From assembly GCA_007844125.1 (NCBI GenBank), contig CM017572.1, forward strand, positions 24,776,879 to 24,840,878: a DNA stretch of 64,000 nt. Direction: 5' to 3'. Under the pieces are notes generated by a model. That model was not told the DNA's origin. It was given only the letters and a program-made list of their open reading frames with translations, and searched no databases. The position numbers and the translations under genes were made by a program. Source of the DNA: Sinonovacula constricta (lineage: Eukaryota > Mollusca > Bivalvia > Cardiida > Solecurtidae). Below, one piece after another: positions 44,741-55,734 of the stretch (within the stretch, counting starts at the first letter, position 1; each line of letters begins with the position of its first letter).

Positions 44741-45440
44741 ATGAAACAAAGTTTTTTCTTAGTAGGCCAGGTATAATAATACAGCTATGAGGTCAATATT
44801 GAGACCATTTTTGGTTTAACAGTTTAGTGCTTTGGGTTCTAAATAGAACGAATAATTAGGGATTTACGTACATGCACATTGTAGGGACGGGAAAAGGAAT
44901 AAGTTGTCATATTAAGCTGAAGTTTAAATAATAAATAATTACATAGAGTTGGAAAATGGGTTTTGGAGAATGTTAAGACGGAGTTTTATGGAATGACGGC
45001 AAAAAAGCTGGACAAAGACCCATACAACACGCAATACAAATCTGCGGTTAAGTCGAAGGGTGGGGCCGGTGTGTTTGTGGGCGGGGGTGCATTTTATTTT
45101 GACAATTTAATTCTTTATGGATTTAACGTATAACCAACACTATTTTTTTTTCCTCCGGAAAGACTTGAGGCAAATGTCTGTATACATCAGTAAAGTAGTT
45201 TTTATATTTTTATCTTACCGCTACGAGTTTCTAAAATGTGTCGCACACAAAAAAAACAAACTGTAGACAGCAAGACTTAATGTTGTAATACTCTGAGGAA
45301 GTCACTCCTATAAGATATTGTGATTAGCTTCAGTTCTACATTTAAATGGCAAGACTCACATCTAATTGCTTCTCCATCAACGAAAATCAAATAATCGGAA
45401 ATGTTATGAGAGATCATGGAACAGGGATAAATTAATTAAA

Positions 45441-46339
45441 AAGAAGAGCAACGTTAGGAGTATATTGCAGAGTAAAGGGAGCGAATAAAACAGTGAGTTG
45501 TATGAGGTTAACATGGTGATCCACACTAGACTGTGAGTTTTGCGAAAGGTGGCAATGAACTGTTCTTCTTTTCAGACGTAAAAATAGTCTCTGTATTTAA
45601 AACATGATTCTGTTGAGCACACTGGCGTATTAATACTGTGGCAATTCTGCAGAAAGCCATTTTTCTCCACAATGTTTTAACGGTTTGAACTTGTTAACAT
45701 ACACCATTGCACAAGGGTAGAAATTCCATATGTACAGGTAGATGCCGTGGTGGTTAAATCTTGTCTTTTCTTAAAACATATCATTAGAGCCTTTTTTAAG
45801 ATGGGTGCCTCTTCTGGAATAACTCAGTGGGTAGCAGTGTAGCTGTCAATTATAAAAGAACCTTAAGTTAGACGCCACTAAATAAGTTTGTTCTATATTC
45901 TATAGTGAATCGCGAAAAGATGGAAACAAATTGCACCATGACCAAGTTATGATGGACCCCCATAACTATAGGCTATACAGATGAAACGAGCTATTTAGTG
46001 TCTATCGGAAAAGGCCTAGAAATAATGCAACTTTTGCAACTTGTAAGAATGTTCAGCTTCATAGACTGCGCATACCGCCAAATTGCCAGTCGGTAACCGC
46101 CAAATTTCAATACAATATGTACTTCCTGTAAAAGTGGATCAGTCCATTATTGTGCATAGGGGTTGAAGACTTTTGCTTTCTTTTAATTCTACATAGTTTC
46201 AGCTTCCTTTTGATACCAAAAGGTTCAGATTACCTTTAATGCCAAAAAAAAAAAAAAATAGAAACAGACTGTTACTAAAAAGAAAAAGTCCATGTCGCAC
46301 ATTCTACTTCCAGTCGGTATTTAGTGTAACCACCCCTTT
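45441..46339. other. AT-rich stretch, nothing recognised
   Basis: Possible last traces of family E to about 45560, then featureless sequence with an A-run at 46244. Confidence 0.5.
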
Positions 46340-46600
46340 AAGATGCCAATATTGTAAGCAGGCAATAACAGCAAATCGCAGCTGTTTGTTGGTGTAATGT
46401 TTTAAGAAGAAAATCGAGTATGCCGAGGTAAGCTTTACATCTTGCAATAACAAAAACATGAAGGAGACAATAAGGAAGAAAGCAAAGTAGCCTATAGTTT
46501 CGTTCCCAGCATAACCAATTTCTTAATTTAAGCGCATGCTCTCTGGTGTGTCCTGGATGTCGCATTTCCGTGACCTTTCTTATATCATACACGAATATTG
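46340..46600 (+). repeat. Dispersed repeat P, copy 2
   Basis: CAAATCGCAGCTGTT, GAAGAAAGCAAAGTAGC, CCTGGATGTCGCATTTCCGT; see 19835-20262. The 84-codon minus-strand frame lies within the repeat. Confidence 0.5.
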
Positions 46601-46647
46601 TTTATACTTAATGTACACACTGATAGCATTAAAGTACTTTTTTCTTT

Positions 46648-46778
46648 GGTAAAGATCTTCCAACTGATTTGCGGTGTGCTGGTGATTCTACCTATTTGTC
46701 TGGAATCATCTTTCACCAAATTAGCTAAACGTCACTATAATTACCATAATTGGTTGTTGCGATGTCTTTAAAATGCAA
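46648..46778 (+). mobile_element. SINE family A 3' part
   Basis: GATCTTCCAACTGATTTGCGG, GTGATTCTACC, CATCTTTCACCAAATTAGCT and TGGTTGTTGCGATGTCTTTA match the body. The head is absent. Confidence 0.75.
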
Positions 46779-46821
46779 GCGCTTCAAGCACTGAGGTATT
46801 CCCTGCTTTGGAAAAGTAGTC

Positions 46822-46975
46822 ACACATTTAGAGACAATCGGAACTCATCGGGTAATTCCGTCCTAGGGACAATCATCCCTCGGATGATTCTGGTGCAATG
46901 ATACTTAAAGAAATCACGAGTTTTGTTCACCGGAAGTCGGAAGAATATGCCTAAAATGTAGTTCGCACAAAACAT
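46822..46975 (+). repeat. Dispersed repeat J, copy 2
   Basis: See 31565-31720; about 85-90% alike by eye over 150 bp, without visible ends. Confidence 0.75.
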
Positions 46976-46979
46976 AAAC

Positions 46980-47575
46980 AATGGCGTCGTTTGAATTATC
47001 CGAGATGTTCCGATTGATTTAGAGACTGAAAACCGGTGTAAATAAACTCGTAGTTTTTGGTTTGGATAATCCGCAGCTTCTGAAATAATTTAACTCCGCG
47101 TTGAATGTAGTTGGCATATAAAAAGCAGAAGATTAACTGTCGAGGAACAAGACCGGATAAGGTAACATATATCGGCCTTTGCTGGTTTCATGACAGTACC
47201 ACGTTTCACAGGATGCTGTATTTTAAAACGCTAAATCGTGGTTTATGTATAAAGTGGTTAATTTTATGTCGCTTTTATAAGCACATTTTCATCTAGTTTA
47301 AACAGTCTGGACTTACTATTGTGGACAATTGATGGTGTTGTTCTGCTACGGGATTTTAAATGTGGGACTCTCTTTCACCGTATAATGGAATAAACATGGA
47401 ACTATTTCTTTTCGCGCGGGGAATATTTGAACTTTTGTTATGTCCGCTGCTTTTTCCTGAACGATAACATTTTATTGACTGCTAACGCAACAATGGGAAA
47501 ATGTATAATTTTATTAGTATAGTTTAGGCCATCAGCAAGAACATGTATTATCTTTGTTATGATTGTTTTAATATT
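46980..47575. other. Stretch with no recognised feature
   Basis: A 61-codon frame (47111-47296) has no recognisable domain. Confidence 0.5.
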
Positions 47576-47578
47576 GTG

Positions 47579-47711
47579 AGTCCAAGTAGCAGCAGAAGCA
47601 GTAGCAGCAGTAGTAATAGTAGTAGTAGTAGTAGAAACAGTAGTAGCAGTAGTAGTAACAGTAGTAGTAGTTGTTGTACGAGTAGTAGTAGTTGTTGTTG
47701 TTGTTGTTGAG
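47579..47711. repeat. (AGT)n/(AGC)n microsatellite
   Basis: AGT and AGC units ending in a (GTT)n run. The Leu/Gln-rich minus-strand frame is an artefact. Confidence 0.96.
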
Positions 47712-47986
47712 GCAATACCAATAATAATAACATCAAGGAAAAAGAAAAAAATATCAACTATTACATTTAGAATGTAGGAATGTAATCATAAAAACAACGC
47801 AGACTGCTATGTCTTTACGCTTGGGCAAATAATGAAAGTACATAAAGTTTATACAAACACCAGAAAGGATGGGCCATATATTTTTGTTGTTTTAAGACGA
47901 AAAGCTTTATATGCCAGATTTCCAGCCGCACGTCAGGTTGCCGGCTGGTCAACGTGAGGACAGATAGATAGTCGTTGAGAAAGATC

Positions 47987-48029
47987 GATGGCGCTTCGGG
48001 CGACCAAACCCTGTGCTATTAGCGCCATC
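47987..48029. other. Perfect 9-bp stem, 25-nt loop
   Basis: GATGGCGCT (47987-47995) pairs with AGCGCCATC (48021-48029). It sits in a GC-richer island (about 47920-48090) amid AT-rich DNA. No known RNA family was recognised. Confidence 0.35.
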
Positions 48030-48301
48030 AGTATTAATTAGATTGCTGTGATGGGTTTCGGGCGCTATAAGATTACAGCGCTCTGTGCGCTGATACAGTA
48101 AACTGAATAGAAACAATGGTAGCGCGTTTGTAGAGAGAATGCGTTTATGTAAATGAACCTTTTGTCGACTTGGCTAGTTTTCAGAGAGTGTGGACATTTA
48201 AATCGCTTGGTTAATGATGTACCAAGAGAATGAAGTTGGAGTAGTAGATGGAACAAATAAAGCAAGTGTTGGTTGTTAGAAGTTATGTTGGTTCTGGAAA
48301 A

Positions 48302-48338
48302 GATAGTATTAGTAGTGGTGGTAGCAGTTGCTGTAGTA

Positions 48339-48398
<60 letters not shown>

Positions 48399-48399
48399 A

Positions 48400-48435
<36 letters not shown>

Positions 48436-48739
48436 CAGCAGCAGTTATAGTAGTAGTAGTAGTAGTAGCAGTAGTAGAAATAGTAGAAGCAGCAGTAGTA
48501 GTAGTAGTACTAGTAGTAGTGATAGTAATAGTAGTAGTAGAAGTAGTAGTTATAGCAATAATAGTAGTAATAGCAGTAGTAGTAGCAGTAGTAGAAGTAG
48601 AAATAGCAGTAGTAGTTGTAGTGGAAGTAATGGTACTAGTATTAATAGCAGTAATAGTAGTAGCAGCAGCTGCAGCATCAGTAATAGTAGCAGTAGTAGA
48701 AATATTAATAGCAGTAGTAGTATTAGTAGAAGAAGAAGA

Positions 48740-48773
<34 letters not shown>

Positions 48774-48795
48774 ATAGCAGTAGTAGCACCATCAA
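48302..48795. repeat. ~490-bp (AGT)n-dominated microsatellite
   Basis: Mostly AGT with AGC, AAT and AGA interruptions. It generates a 212-codon poly-Ser frame, a 187-codon poly-Val frame and a poly-Leu minus-strand frame, none credible as a gene. Confidence 0.97.
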
Positions 48796-48889
48796 TAGTT
48801 GTTGCAGATGTAGAATTTCAAGAGACGAATCAGTAGCGATAGGTGTAACATATGTTACAGAAATACTACCAATCTACCAGATATAGTCG

Positions 48890-49245
48890 AACAAGACTTG
48901 TGAATGTACAAGTAGTCTTTGTTGGAATGCATATACATGTTCAAGAAAATATAGCTATTTTTTTAAAGCGTAAAGATTTTATCAAATAACTGATAAAATA
49001 GTGTATCTTATTACCATTAATATATCGAGAAAAATGGGACAAATCCGTTTGCGTGCAAACCGTTTAATTTTAATCATTACTCATTTTCCTAGTGAATGCT
49101 CTAACCTGAAATAAACGTTAAATCATTTAACTTGTGAAGACATTTCATTATTTCATTATTTCCCGACAGTCTCTTAACCTGTGACACACCGTATATGCGA
49201 ATTTTGGCACGAGGTTAATTTTGCATATTACGACCCAATTACGGC
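48890..49245. other. AT-rich stretch, nothing recognised
   Basis: No supported gene or element. Confidence 0.5.
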
Positions 49246-49249
49246 ACGT

Positions 49250-49263
49250 CAATGACGTCATTG
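49250..49263. promoter_or_regulatory. CRE-like 14-bp palindrome CAATGACGTCATTG
   Basis: A perfect palindrome with the consensus CREB/ATF core TGACGTCA. It is followed within 35 bp by a half site (CCACGTCACACC) and preceded by CGACCCAATTACGGCACGTC. This looks like a promoter fragment, but no gene was found on either side. Confidence 0.3.
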
Positions 49264-49587
49264 GAGGGTCAAGTGAGAGCCACGTCACACCAATTTAAAT
49301 GGAAATAAAGCACTACTGAATCTGCAAATTTCTTTTATGGGTCTAGACTGACAAATACGTCATACTTTCATATTTCTTCTGCTCTATAATGATAACGGTA
49401 CGACAGAATGTATCTATTTTTGTAACTTTTTCTCTTCGTAACCTCTCACCTAATCTCATTTTACATGTAGCTGGACTATTCTTGGGAAAATAAGAGCCAT
49501 TCAACTCGACTGCGTCTGCATCAGTGTCGGCGACACATATTATATTCAGGTTAACATTTTGCGCGCATAAACTATCAAGCTTACCAC

Positions 49588-49730
49588 TCGCCGCCTGGGT
49601 TCAAGTCCCGGTCTCGCCGAGACTTTTAATCTCTATAGGTCTTCTAGCTGACCTGTGGTGCACCGGTGGTTCTAGCCAGGCTCTTCCTCCACAAAAATAA
49701 ACGACTGGACGTCGTCAAAATAGGCCAGAC
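49588..49730 (+). mobile_element. SINE family A, 5'-truncated and eroded
   Basis: Starts at the B box (GGGTTCAAGTCCCGG), then GTCTTCTAGCTGACC, GCACCGGTGGTTCTA and GACTGGACGTCGTC. Confidence 0.75.
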
Positions 49731-49900
49731 AATAAGATAGAAAGCAAGGTAGCAGATAGTCTAGATCCCATCAGAGTTACGGTTCGTTACTCTCACATAT
49801 TAATTTTAATAATTTGACATTTGTAAGGAGTTCCCATAATAGTCAGTCATCTTTGCATGCCCTCAGCAGCGCCTTGGATGTCTCACATCTATGTTCTTTC
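49720..49900 (+). repeat. Dispersed repeat P, copy 3
   Basis: GATAGTCTAGATCCCATCAG, GGTTCGTTACT and CGCCTTGGATGTCTCACATC; see 19835-20262. It follows the SINE fragment directly. Confidence 0.55.
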
Positions 49901-50774
49901 TCGGGCCGTTGACAGGCGCGTATCTGGACCGTTTTTGAAGTTACGCACAATTACAAGGGAAATAACCTTTGTAGTAATACTTTTGAATATATTCGGTTCT
50001 TTTTTAATGAATAACAGGTAAAATGCGGACATGCGAGGAACTTAACGCAAAATATGAATGACTCAAATCCTGACATGTATAAATTTAAACATTTTAAACG
50101 TTTTCAACTTGATTGGTGTGGTAATAAGATTTTATAACATAGAAACTATGGAAATAAAATATATCGTTCCTAACCCGGGTTAGGCATCGACTTTCTTAGT
50201 GTTTTTTGGTACTTTTAGATTTTCGATTTTTTCGAACGAGGTTACGCACGTGCGTAAAGTGCGTAATGGCAGAAACGCGCCTGCGGGATTGAATCGGAAC
50301 GGTTGTTTTATTCAGTCTTCTGCGTATACAAACGATAACAAAGCACATTGAATAATCAACATCTGCATACAGCCACAGAACCATAGTTTTAAAAGAAAAG
50401 CACCCTCTTGGACTATAGGCTGCGAAATTTGTACGATAAAATGTAAGTGTCCATTGACGTTAGAGCCCGTGTGTGTAAAGGTCACAATCACATTAATGTA
50501 CAATGTTGGAAAATGTCATAGCAGCACACAAATACAAGCAAATACAAGTAATACCACATAGTGTTTTTAATGCATATCTAACCATGGCTGGCGTACAATG
50601 TAAAGGTGTTCAAGGTGTTATTAAAAATAATTGGAAAAAAATGGGACCCATACATTTTGACAGCAGTCCCAATGTTTTTAAAGCTGCATCCCAGGGACAC
50701 ATGTTTTTAATTTCTAGATTATTCGCTGCAATAATGATTATAAGTTTAGTAGTGACATCGACGCAATTGAGTAC
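49901..50774. other. Stretch with an E-box palindrome, no gene recognised
   Basis: TTACGCACGTGCGTAA at 50242-50257 is a perfect 16-bp palindrome, followed by another GTGCGTAA. A 100-codon plus-strand frame (50503-50805) runs into repeat F and has no recognisable domain; it is regarded as chance. Confidence 0.45.
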
Positions 50775-51115
50775 ATTGGTGAAATGGAATTGTCTCCCTT
50801 GTTAGATAATATCCGGGGTATTCCAAACAGTAGGTAGGTCCTTATAGTTGAAATTCTTGGACTTCATCGCCTGTTCTTTTGCAGATATTGCAATTAAAAC
50901 AGTGAAATTTCTTACTTTTGCATAAATATATTCTTCAAATCCATTTTAATACTTATTTGAGATTTGTTATTTAAAAAACAGAAAATGGAACTTTTGTTGA
51001 TGATAGTTAACCTGGGTATCAACATACACCCCCTAGAGCACAAGCATAAAAACCGAGTAAAACAAATGAAAGGACCTACTTGCGTTTAGTATTTATTCAG
51101 GGGAGACTATCCATA
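50775..51115 (+). repeat. Dispersed repeat F, copy 2
   Basis: See 3375-3745; order and orientation of matching words are conserved. Confidence 0.7.
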
Positions 51116-51125
51116 AATTTCTCTC

Positions 51126-51212
51126 ATTGTGATCATATTGGTGACGTCCAGCTAAATGCTGCTTGTGGACTTGACATATGTCTGGCTAGAACCACTGACG
51201 TGCAGGTCGACA
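51126..51212 (-). mobile_element. SINE family A 3' fragment
   Basis: Plus-strand text GATCATATTGGTGACGTCCAGC and GACATATGTCTGGCTAGAAC is the complement of the family A tail and body. Confidence 0.7.
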
Positions 51213-51479
51213 TTCCTTCATTCCTTGTGCTGACATTTTTAAGTATTGATTACATTGCGTCACATGAGTAGTTATGTCCCTTAACATGCAGGAGTATGAA
51301 ACCAATTACAGTATCCGAACAGTGTCTTTTTAAAAGCAGAACTGCGTTTGTTTAACAATCAAAAGCGTAACACAATTAAAGGGAAGTCACTCTATCGAAA
51401 TAAATAAATAAATCGAACAGCGCACGCTAAGCTGATTTAAAATCACTCACTGAGACCAATCACTTTACGAAAGTATCAG

Positions 51480-51985
51480 AAAAAACACACACACACACGG
51501 ATTTATCAAATTTAAAATACGGCTTGTATGTTATTGTTTTTCAATCACAAGTAAAATAAAAAGGCAGAAATATGTAAAATTATTAACTCGTACTGCAGAT
51601 ACGTCGATGTATTTATGGCGGTCCCCTCGAAATCAAGTTAACGAGGTTAGACTGATAATCAAATAATACATCAAAAAGACTTTTAAAAACCCGGGTAATT
51701 TTACCAGCCCTAAACAGATTAACAATGATTGCTTTCGTACTAAATTTTTTTCTAAGAATCATGTTTCAATGCCCGTGTTTGTTTGTTTTTTATCCGGAAA
51801 TAAAACAGTAACCTGATAATATAATAGCTTGGTATAAAAATGACAAGAAACGCGCATTTAATTGCGAACACCGTTCAAGTATTATTTCAAGTATTATTAT
51901 ACACCACAGGCATTTCGATAGCATAAATAAGATGTCTGTGATTGAAGTGTCTATGTGAAGAGTGTGAAAAACTCGGTATGTTGTA
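51480..51985 (+). repeat. Duplicated block M, copy 1
   Basis: Matches 55735-55985 in order: TTTTCAATCACAA, GGAAATAAAACAGTAACC, GACAAGAAA..G.CATTTAATTGC, ACACCACAGGC.TTTCGAT and TAAGATG. Copy 1 is longer at the left. Confidence 0.65.
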
Positions 51986-52159
51986 TTATAGAAAAGTGTA
52001 CGCATTTGGCGATCGAAAAGCTCAATTTTATCGGTCTTTAATTTTTCCTATGTCGATAGAAGAATGAAATAGTTTTTATTCTTTAATGTTTGCCACTGTC
52101 ACATAGTACACTGGACAGAAAAAAGACATGTTTTTGCAGCGTGTATAAAATGCATATAA

Positions 52160-52225
52160 ATAAGTAACCAGGTAGCGCCCGCTGCTGAATGTTAACTGAC
52201 TTGTAACTCCTCTGTCTCAGTCTCC
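52160..52225 (+). mobile_element. SINE family A head fragment
   Basis: AGCGCCCGCTGCTGAATG and GACTTGTAACTCCTCTG align to the start of family A. It breaks off before the B box. Confidence 0.5.
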
Positions 52226-52544
52226 GACAAGACCCGGTGAACCGCGGCCCGAGTCCACCAAAATCTGTCGGTCTATTAAATTTTACATGTTTAATAGTCC
52301 GACGGTCCACCAGAATTTTCAGCCACATTTTTTTCTTCGAAATTCTGAATTATTATCAAAACATAGATACTAAACTAAACAACGCTTTACAGCCTTTTAC
52401 TTAACCCAACCACTCGTAACACCTTGGTTAGCTTACCAACCTTTTGTGTCATAATGCCAAAATCATACAGGTCCAGTAAAATTTGGTCCGGTCCAGAAGC
52501 TATGATTAGCCTGGTGCACCAAAGGTCCAGTGTTTTTAAATTTC

Positions 52545-52745
52545 TTTCGTGAACACTGCTCTGACTGTTTGCCTCTTATCACATGGGTTCGAGTCCTGGT
52601 TCGGGCGAAAGACTTGGTGTGGGTTGGTCTTCCAGCTGACTTCCGCTGCGCCGTTTGTATTATCCAGACATTTTCCGATGTCTTCCTCCACCTAAATAGA
52701 TGGACATCGGTATAATAATGGCCACAAAAAAAAACTGTGTTCCTG
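52545..52745 (+). mobile_element. SINE family A, 5'-truncated
   Basis: CACTGCTCTGACTGTTTGCC, B box GGGTTCGAGTCCTGG, TTGGTCTTCCAGCTGACTTC and GTCTTCCTCCACCTAAATAG. The A box is lost. Confidence 0.8.
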
Positions 52746-53290
52746 CGGTGTATGAAAAACGAATGCATTGCTGATATTCATGGAATGTCTGCTATTTAAC
52801 AATTTCGATAGGAACATTTCTGTATTTATATTTACTTACAATCTCTCTTTAAATTAGATGCGTAAATCAATCATGAATGTACACAGCCGTACATTTTTCT
52901 TTATTACTATATGACGTTTTTACTTTAAAATACATTTTTATCTTGTTTTGTTTTTCTAGTTAAAAAAGGAATGGATCTCTCCATTAAAAGATACAGTATG
53001 CTGTGGCCATACGTTCGGCTACAATGTGGCCTATCATGGAAACATTTATAAGAAATATTACGCCTGAGAAATATGTCGGTAAAACAAAGAATTTTCATTC
53101 CTATAACATTAAAAAAGATGTTCTGAATACATAAACATCCCCTTATAAGCACACACAAAAATCCATTCAGTATTTTACGCTATTTTTTTAGAAGGTGCAT
53201 AAGATGCTTGTGAAGCGGTGTACGGTAGATGTTGTTTTTTTAGAATTGAATAAGACATAATTTATTTATCATTATTTACGTTTGTTTTTC
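52746..53290. other. AT-rich stretch, nothing recognised
   Basis: A 77-codon minus-strand frame (52925-53158) has no recognisable domain. Confidence 0.5.
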
Positions 53291-53292
53291 CA

Positions 53293-53295
<3 letters not shown>

Positions 53296-53372
<77 letters not shown>
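53296..53372. repeat. (ATT)n microsatellite
   Basis: About 25 perfect ATT units. Confidence 0.98.
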
Positions 53373-53373
<1 letters not shown>

Positions 53374-53494
53374 ATATTCCTTAATCGTCGAATAACTCAA
53401 AACGTTTATTTCATTACATCACCACTTCTTGATCGACAAATGTTGAATCTCATTCATTTAAACGAGCCACTCTGCTTTTAAAAATTCTTCATTT

Positions 53495-53680
53495 CTTTGT
53501 AGTGTTTCAAGCAGAATAACATTCAATGTCACCACTAACAGCAGTGTAATGACCAGACAAAAAAACAACAGAAAACCTTAAAAACGTGAATGTTTAAAGC
53601 CATTATTCGATTCCAATTACAGTGTGCGCCTCTAATAACATATTATCACCAGGTTTTAACGGCGTTAATGCTCCAGTCGG
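53495..53680 (+). repeat. Dispersed repeat N, copy 1
   Basis: Matches 62945-63125: GCAGAATAA, TAATGACCA.ACA, TTAAAAACGTGAATGTT, AAAGCCATTATTCGA and AATAACATATT.TCACCA. Confidence 0.75.
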
Positions 53681-53710
53681 CTGGAGTTGTCGTTGTGTGT
53701 TGCTTTTTTT

Positions 53711-53725
53711 CGTGTGTGTGTATGC

Positions 53726-53756
<31 letters not shown>

Positions 53757-53808
53757 TGTGTGTGCGTGCGTGCGTGCGAGCGTGCGCGTGCGTGTGTGTG
53801 TGTGTGTC
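53711..53808. repeat. (GT)n microsatellite with GC interruptions
   Basis: GT repeats interrupted by GCGTGC blocks, adjoining a minus-strand SINE A. Confidence 0.96.
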
Positions 53809-53809
53809 C

Positions 53810-54042
53810 TTTTAAATGCATCACAGCGACCAATTACGATCATTATAGCGACGTCCAGCTATTTCGGTAGGGAATGACCGGAGATAAAATGTCTGGGTAG
53901 AACCACCGGCGCACGGCAGGTCAGCTGGAAGATCTTCCCACATAAAGTCCTTCGCTCCGAACGGAGCTCGAACCCTCACGGTGTGGCTAAGCAGTCAGAG
54001 AAGTCACAATACGACTCTACCATTCCGCCACGGGCGTCCCTA
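53810..54042 (-). mobile_element. SINE family A, full-length copy
   Basis: On the minus strand: CGCCCGTGGCGGAATGGTAG head, a degenerate B box (plus-strand text GAGCTCGAACCCTCAC), TGTGGGAAGATCTTCCAGCT and a tail ending at GATGCATTTAAA. The GT microsatellite replaces its simple-sequence tail. Confidence 0.87.
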
Positions 54043-54640
54043 TGGAGTTATTACTTTCGGAAATGGAGTCATAAGTTAGATTGCAGTCGGCCTGTCGCGG
54101 ATATTTTCAGTCATTCAGACTACATATCATCTACGCCAATATTGGTTACCGAATATCGTGGTTAAGTGCCTTTATAAAGATTCTAAGTTATTTTTTGTTA
54201 ATTGATTTAAGAAAATTTCATTGAATTTAACACATTTCCTTAGATAGAAGAAAAAAAATCTTAAATCTTATTCATAAAACAATTAATTCTTAGTTAGTTC
54301 GAACTATTTTTCGACATTTTATTAAATTTCATGGTTTGCGTAAGAAAACAATCTTGAAAATATTATTTGTAAATACCTGTCCTGGTTTTCTACCAAAGCA
54401 ATATCAAACACAATTGTATCTTTTGTAAGTGTTGCTTTTTTTCCTGATGCGTTCCCCGATGTGCGACGATGTGCATAGGCTCGAAGCGTCGATATGAAAA
54501 GTCAATTATCTTGACAACCATTCTGCGTTAATTGTTTTGGCTAAATATAGCCCACAGGCTCTGAGGAGTGATATTCAAGTAGTAAATCATATTGTTAGAA
54601 GGCTGGAAGGCAGCCTTATCATGAAAGCCGTATGAATATA
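54043..54640. other. AT-rich stretch, nothing recognised
   Basis: No supported gene or element. Confidence 0.5.
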
Positions 54641-54641
54641 C

Positions 54642-54748
54642 ACCCCCGCCCCCTCCCCCCCCCCCCCCCCCCCCCCCAAAAAAAAATAATAAGAAGAAGA
54701 AGAAGAAGAAGGAGAAGAAGAAGAAGAAGAAGAAGAAGAAGAAGAAAG
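54642..54748. repeat. Poly-C tract and (GAA)n microsatellite
   Basis: A C tract (54642-54677), an A run, then about 19 AAG/GAA units. Frames through it are artefacts. Confidence 0.96.
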
Positions 54749-54889
54749 AATAAAAATGTTCAACATGATTGCTTCAGTCAGTATCGCTAAAGGTGGAAGC
54801 CACAGTTTGCCTGTATCAAATACTTGTAACACTATCCAACCACCTCTTTGGGTAATGTGGGCAAAACTTTCGTATAAACTCATACTTTA

Positions 54890-55110
54890 GACTTAATAAG
54901 GACGATTTCAAACTCTAACTGTATTGTAAGTCTGTACTAATCGTGAAAATAAACGACACATTCTTAATATTTATTCTTTTCAACACTATAAAAACAACGA
55001 AAGGGGTCTCTGCTTAAAAAAGATGTCGAAGTCAGAGCAGATTACCCGGATGACCATATATCATGATCTTCAAATTCAGTGGCCACGACTATTTGCGGAC
55101 TATTTTGTGG
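54890..55110 (+). mobile_element. MITE family D, copy 7 (partial)
   Basis: TAATCGTGAAAATAAACGAC, GATGTCGAAGTCAGAGCAGA and ATTACCCGGATGACCATATA match the left interior of D. Both ends are absent. Confidence 0.6.
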
Positions 55111-55414
55111 AAATTGTCGAGGAGTTCGGAGGGTTTTAATTAATCAGTATATGTGAGCCTTTATGCAAGAAAAGAGGCAATGAACACAACAATGGCTTCC
55201 CAATGTTCCAGAGAACATAGAGAAAATCATTCATACCACTTTTTTTTACCAAAGAAACTCACGCCATCATTGGGTTAATTCAATCTCCAAAGAGTATACA
55301 GTCTTTCTTTTTCTCCAGCAATCAAACAAGCACATCCATAATCAGAATGGTTCTTACACATTCAATTATATATTTTTTAAAAAAGCTTATACTTTTTTTC
55401 TTCTTTTTTTCTTT
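55111..55414. other. AT-rich stretch, nothing recognised
   Basis: No supported gene or element. Confidence 0.5.
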
Positions 55415-55610
55415 TTTGTTTGTTAAATCGCACCGACACAGTTATGTTCATATTGACGACGTTCAGCTAATTATTGCTAGAGAAAGACCACCCAGACTGC
55501 CTGGGTAGAACCACTAGCGCACATTGGGGTTAGGTGGGGCCCCGACCTGGACTCGAACCCACGATGTAGAGGGCTGAAGATTTACAAGTCAGCGACTCTG
55601 ACTGCTCGGT
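55415..55610 (-). mobile_element. SINE family A (second subfamily)
   Basis: Plus-strand text CACCGACACAGTTATGTTCA, CAGCTAATTATTG, GGGTAGAACCACTAGCGCAC and CTGGACTCGAACCCACG is the complement of a subfamily-2 copy. Confidence 0.83.
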
Positions 55611-55636
55611 ATAGAAATAGGGAAAACATGTTGCAC

Positions 55637-55733
55637 TTCATAATGTTTTTAAAAATATGTAACTGTCTTTCATAATGTTTATAAAAATATGTAACTGTTT
55701 TTTATAATGTTTATAAAAATATGTAACTGTCAC
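55637..55733. repeat. Three tandem copies of a 32-bp unit
   Basis: CATAATGTTTATAAAAATAT-like units start at 55639, 55671 and 55703. Confidence 0.92.
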
Positions 55734-55734
55734 G

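Larger units (their letters stand above)
34930..45440 (+). repeat. Decayed tandem array, ~10 copies of a ~0.7-1.6-kb unit (family E)
   Basis: Recurring blocks lie on one strand in constant order. These are TGCGTGACAAAGCGATACA-like (35098, 37262, 39146, 40268, 43792), a TTGCATAAAAGAC.GT..ACCG block, CTCCTAAATAAACAAATCAATTCAG-like (35273, 36708, 37450, 38303, 40443, 41992, 42655, 43970), GACGGGATTATCTAGCTCTCTCC-like, and CCATCGAGGCAAATCAAAT-like (38400, 40545, 42075, 43008, 44060, 45377). A further block near GTTGGAAATTGACTTAGAAAATGA appears at about 39848, 42180, 43085, 44140 and 44948. Copies are strongly diverged. SINEs A, B and C, repeat H and several microsatellites have inserted into or grown in them. 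No coding frame is conserved across copies. Confidence 0.7.

Noticed and set aside
34930..45440. Family E units as a cluster of related genes
   Set aside because: No reading frame is shared between copies; the conserved blocks contain stops and indels in all frames inspected.
48248..48886. 212-codon poly-Ser and 187-codon poly-Val frames
   Set aside because: They are the AGT microsatellite read in different frames; both strands are open and no non-repeat domain is attached.
50503..50805. 100-codon plus-strand frame
   Set aside because: No domain recognised, and its 3' part is inside dispersed repeat F.
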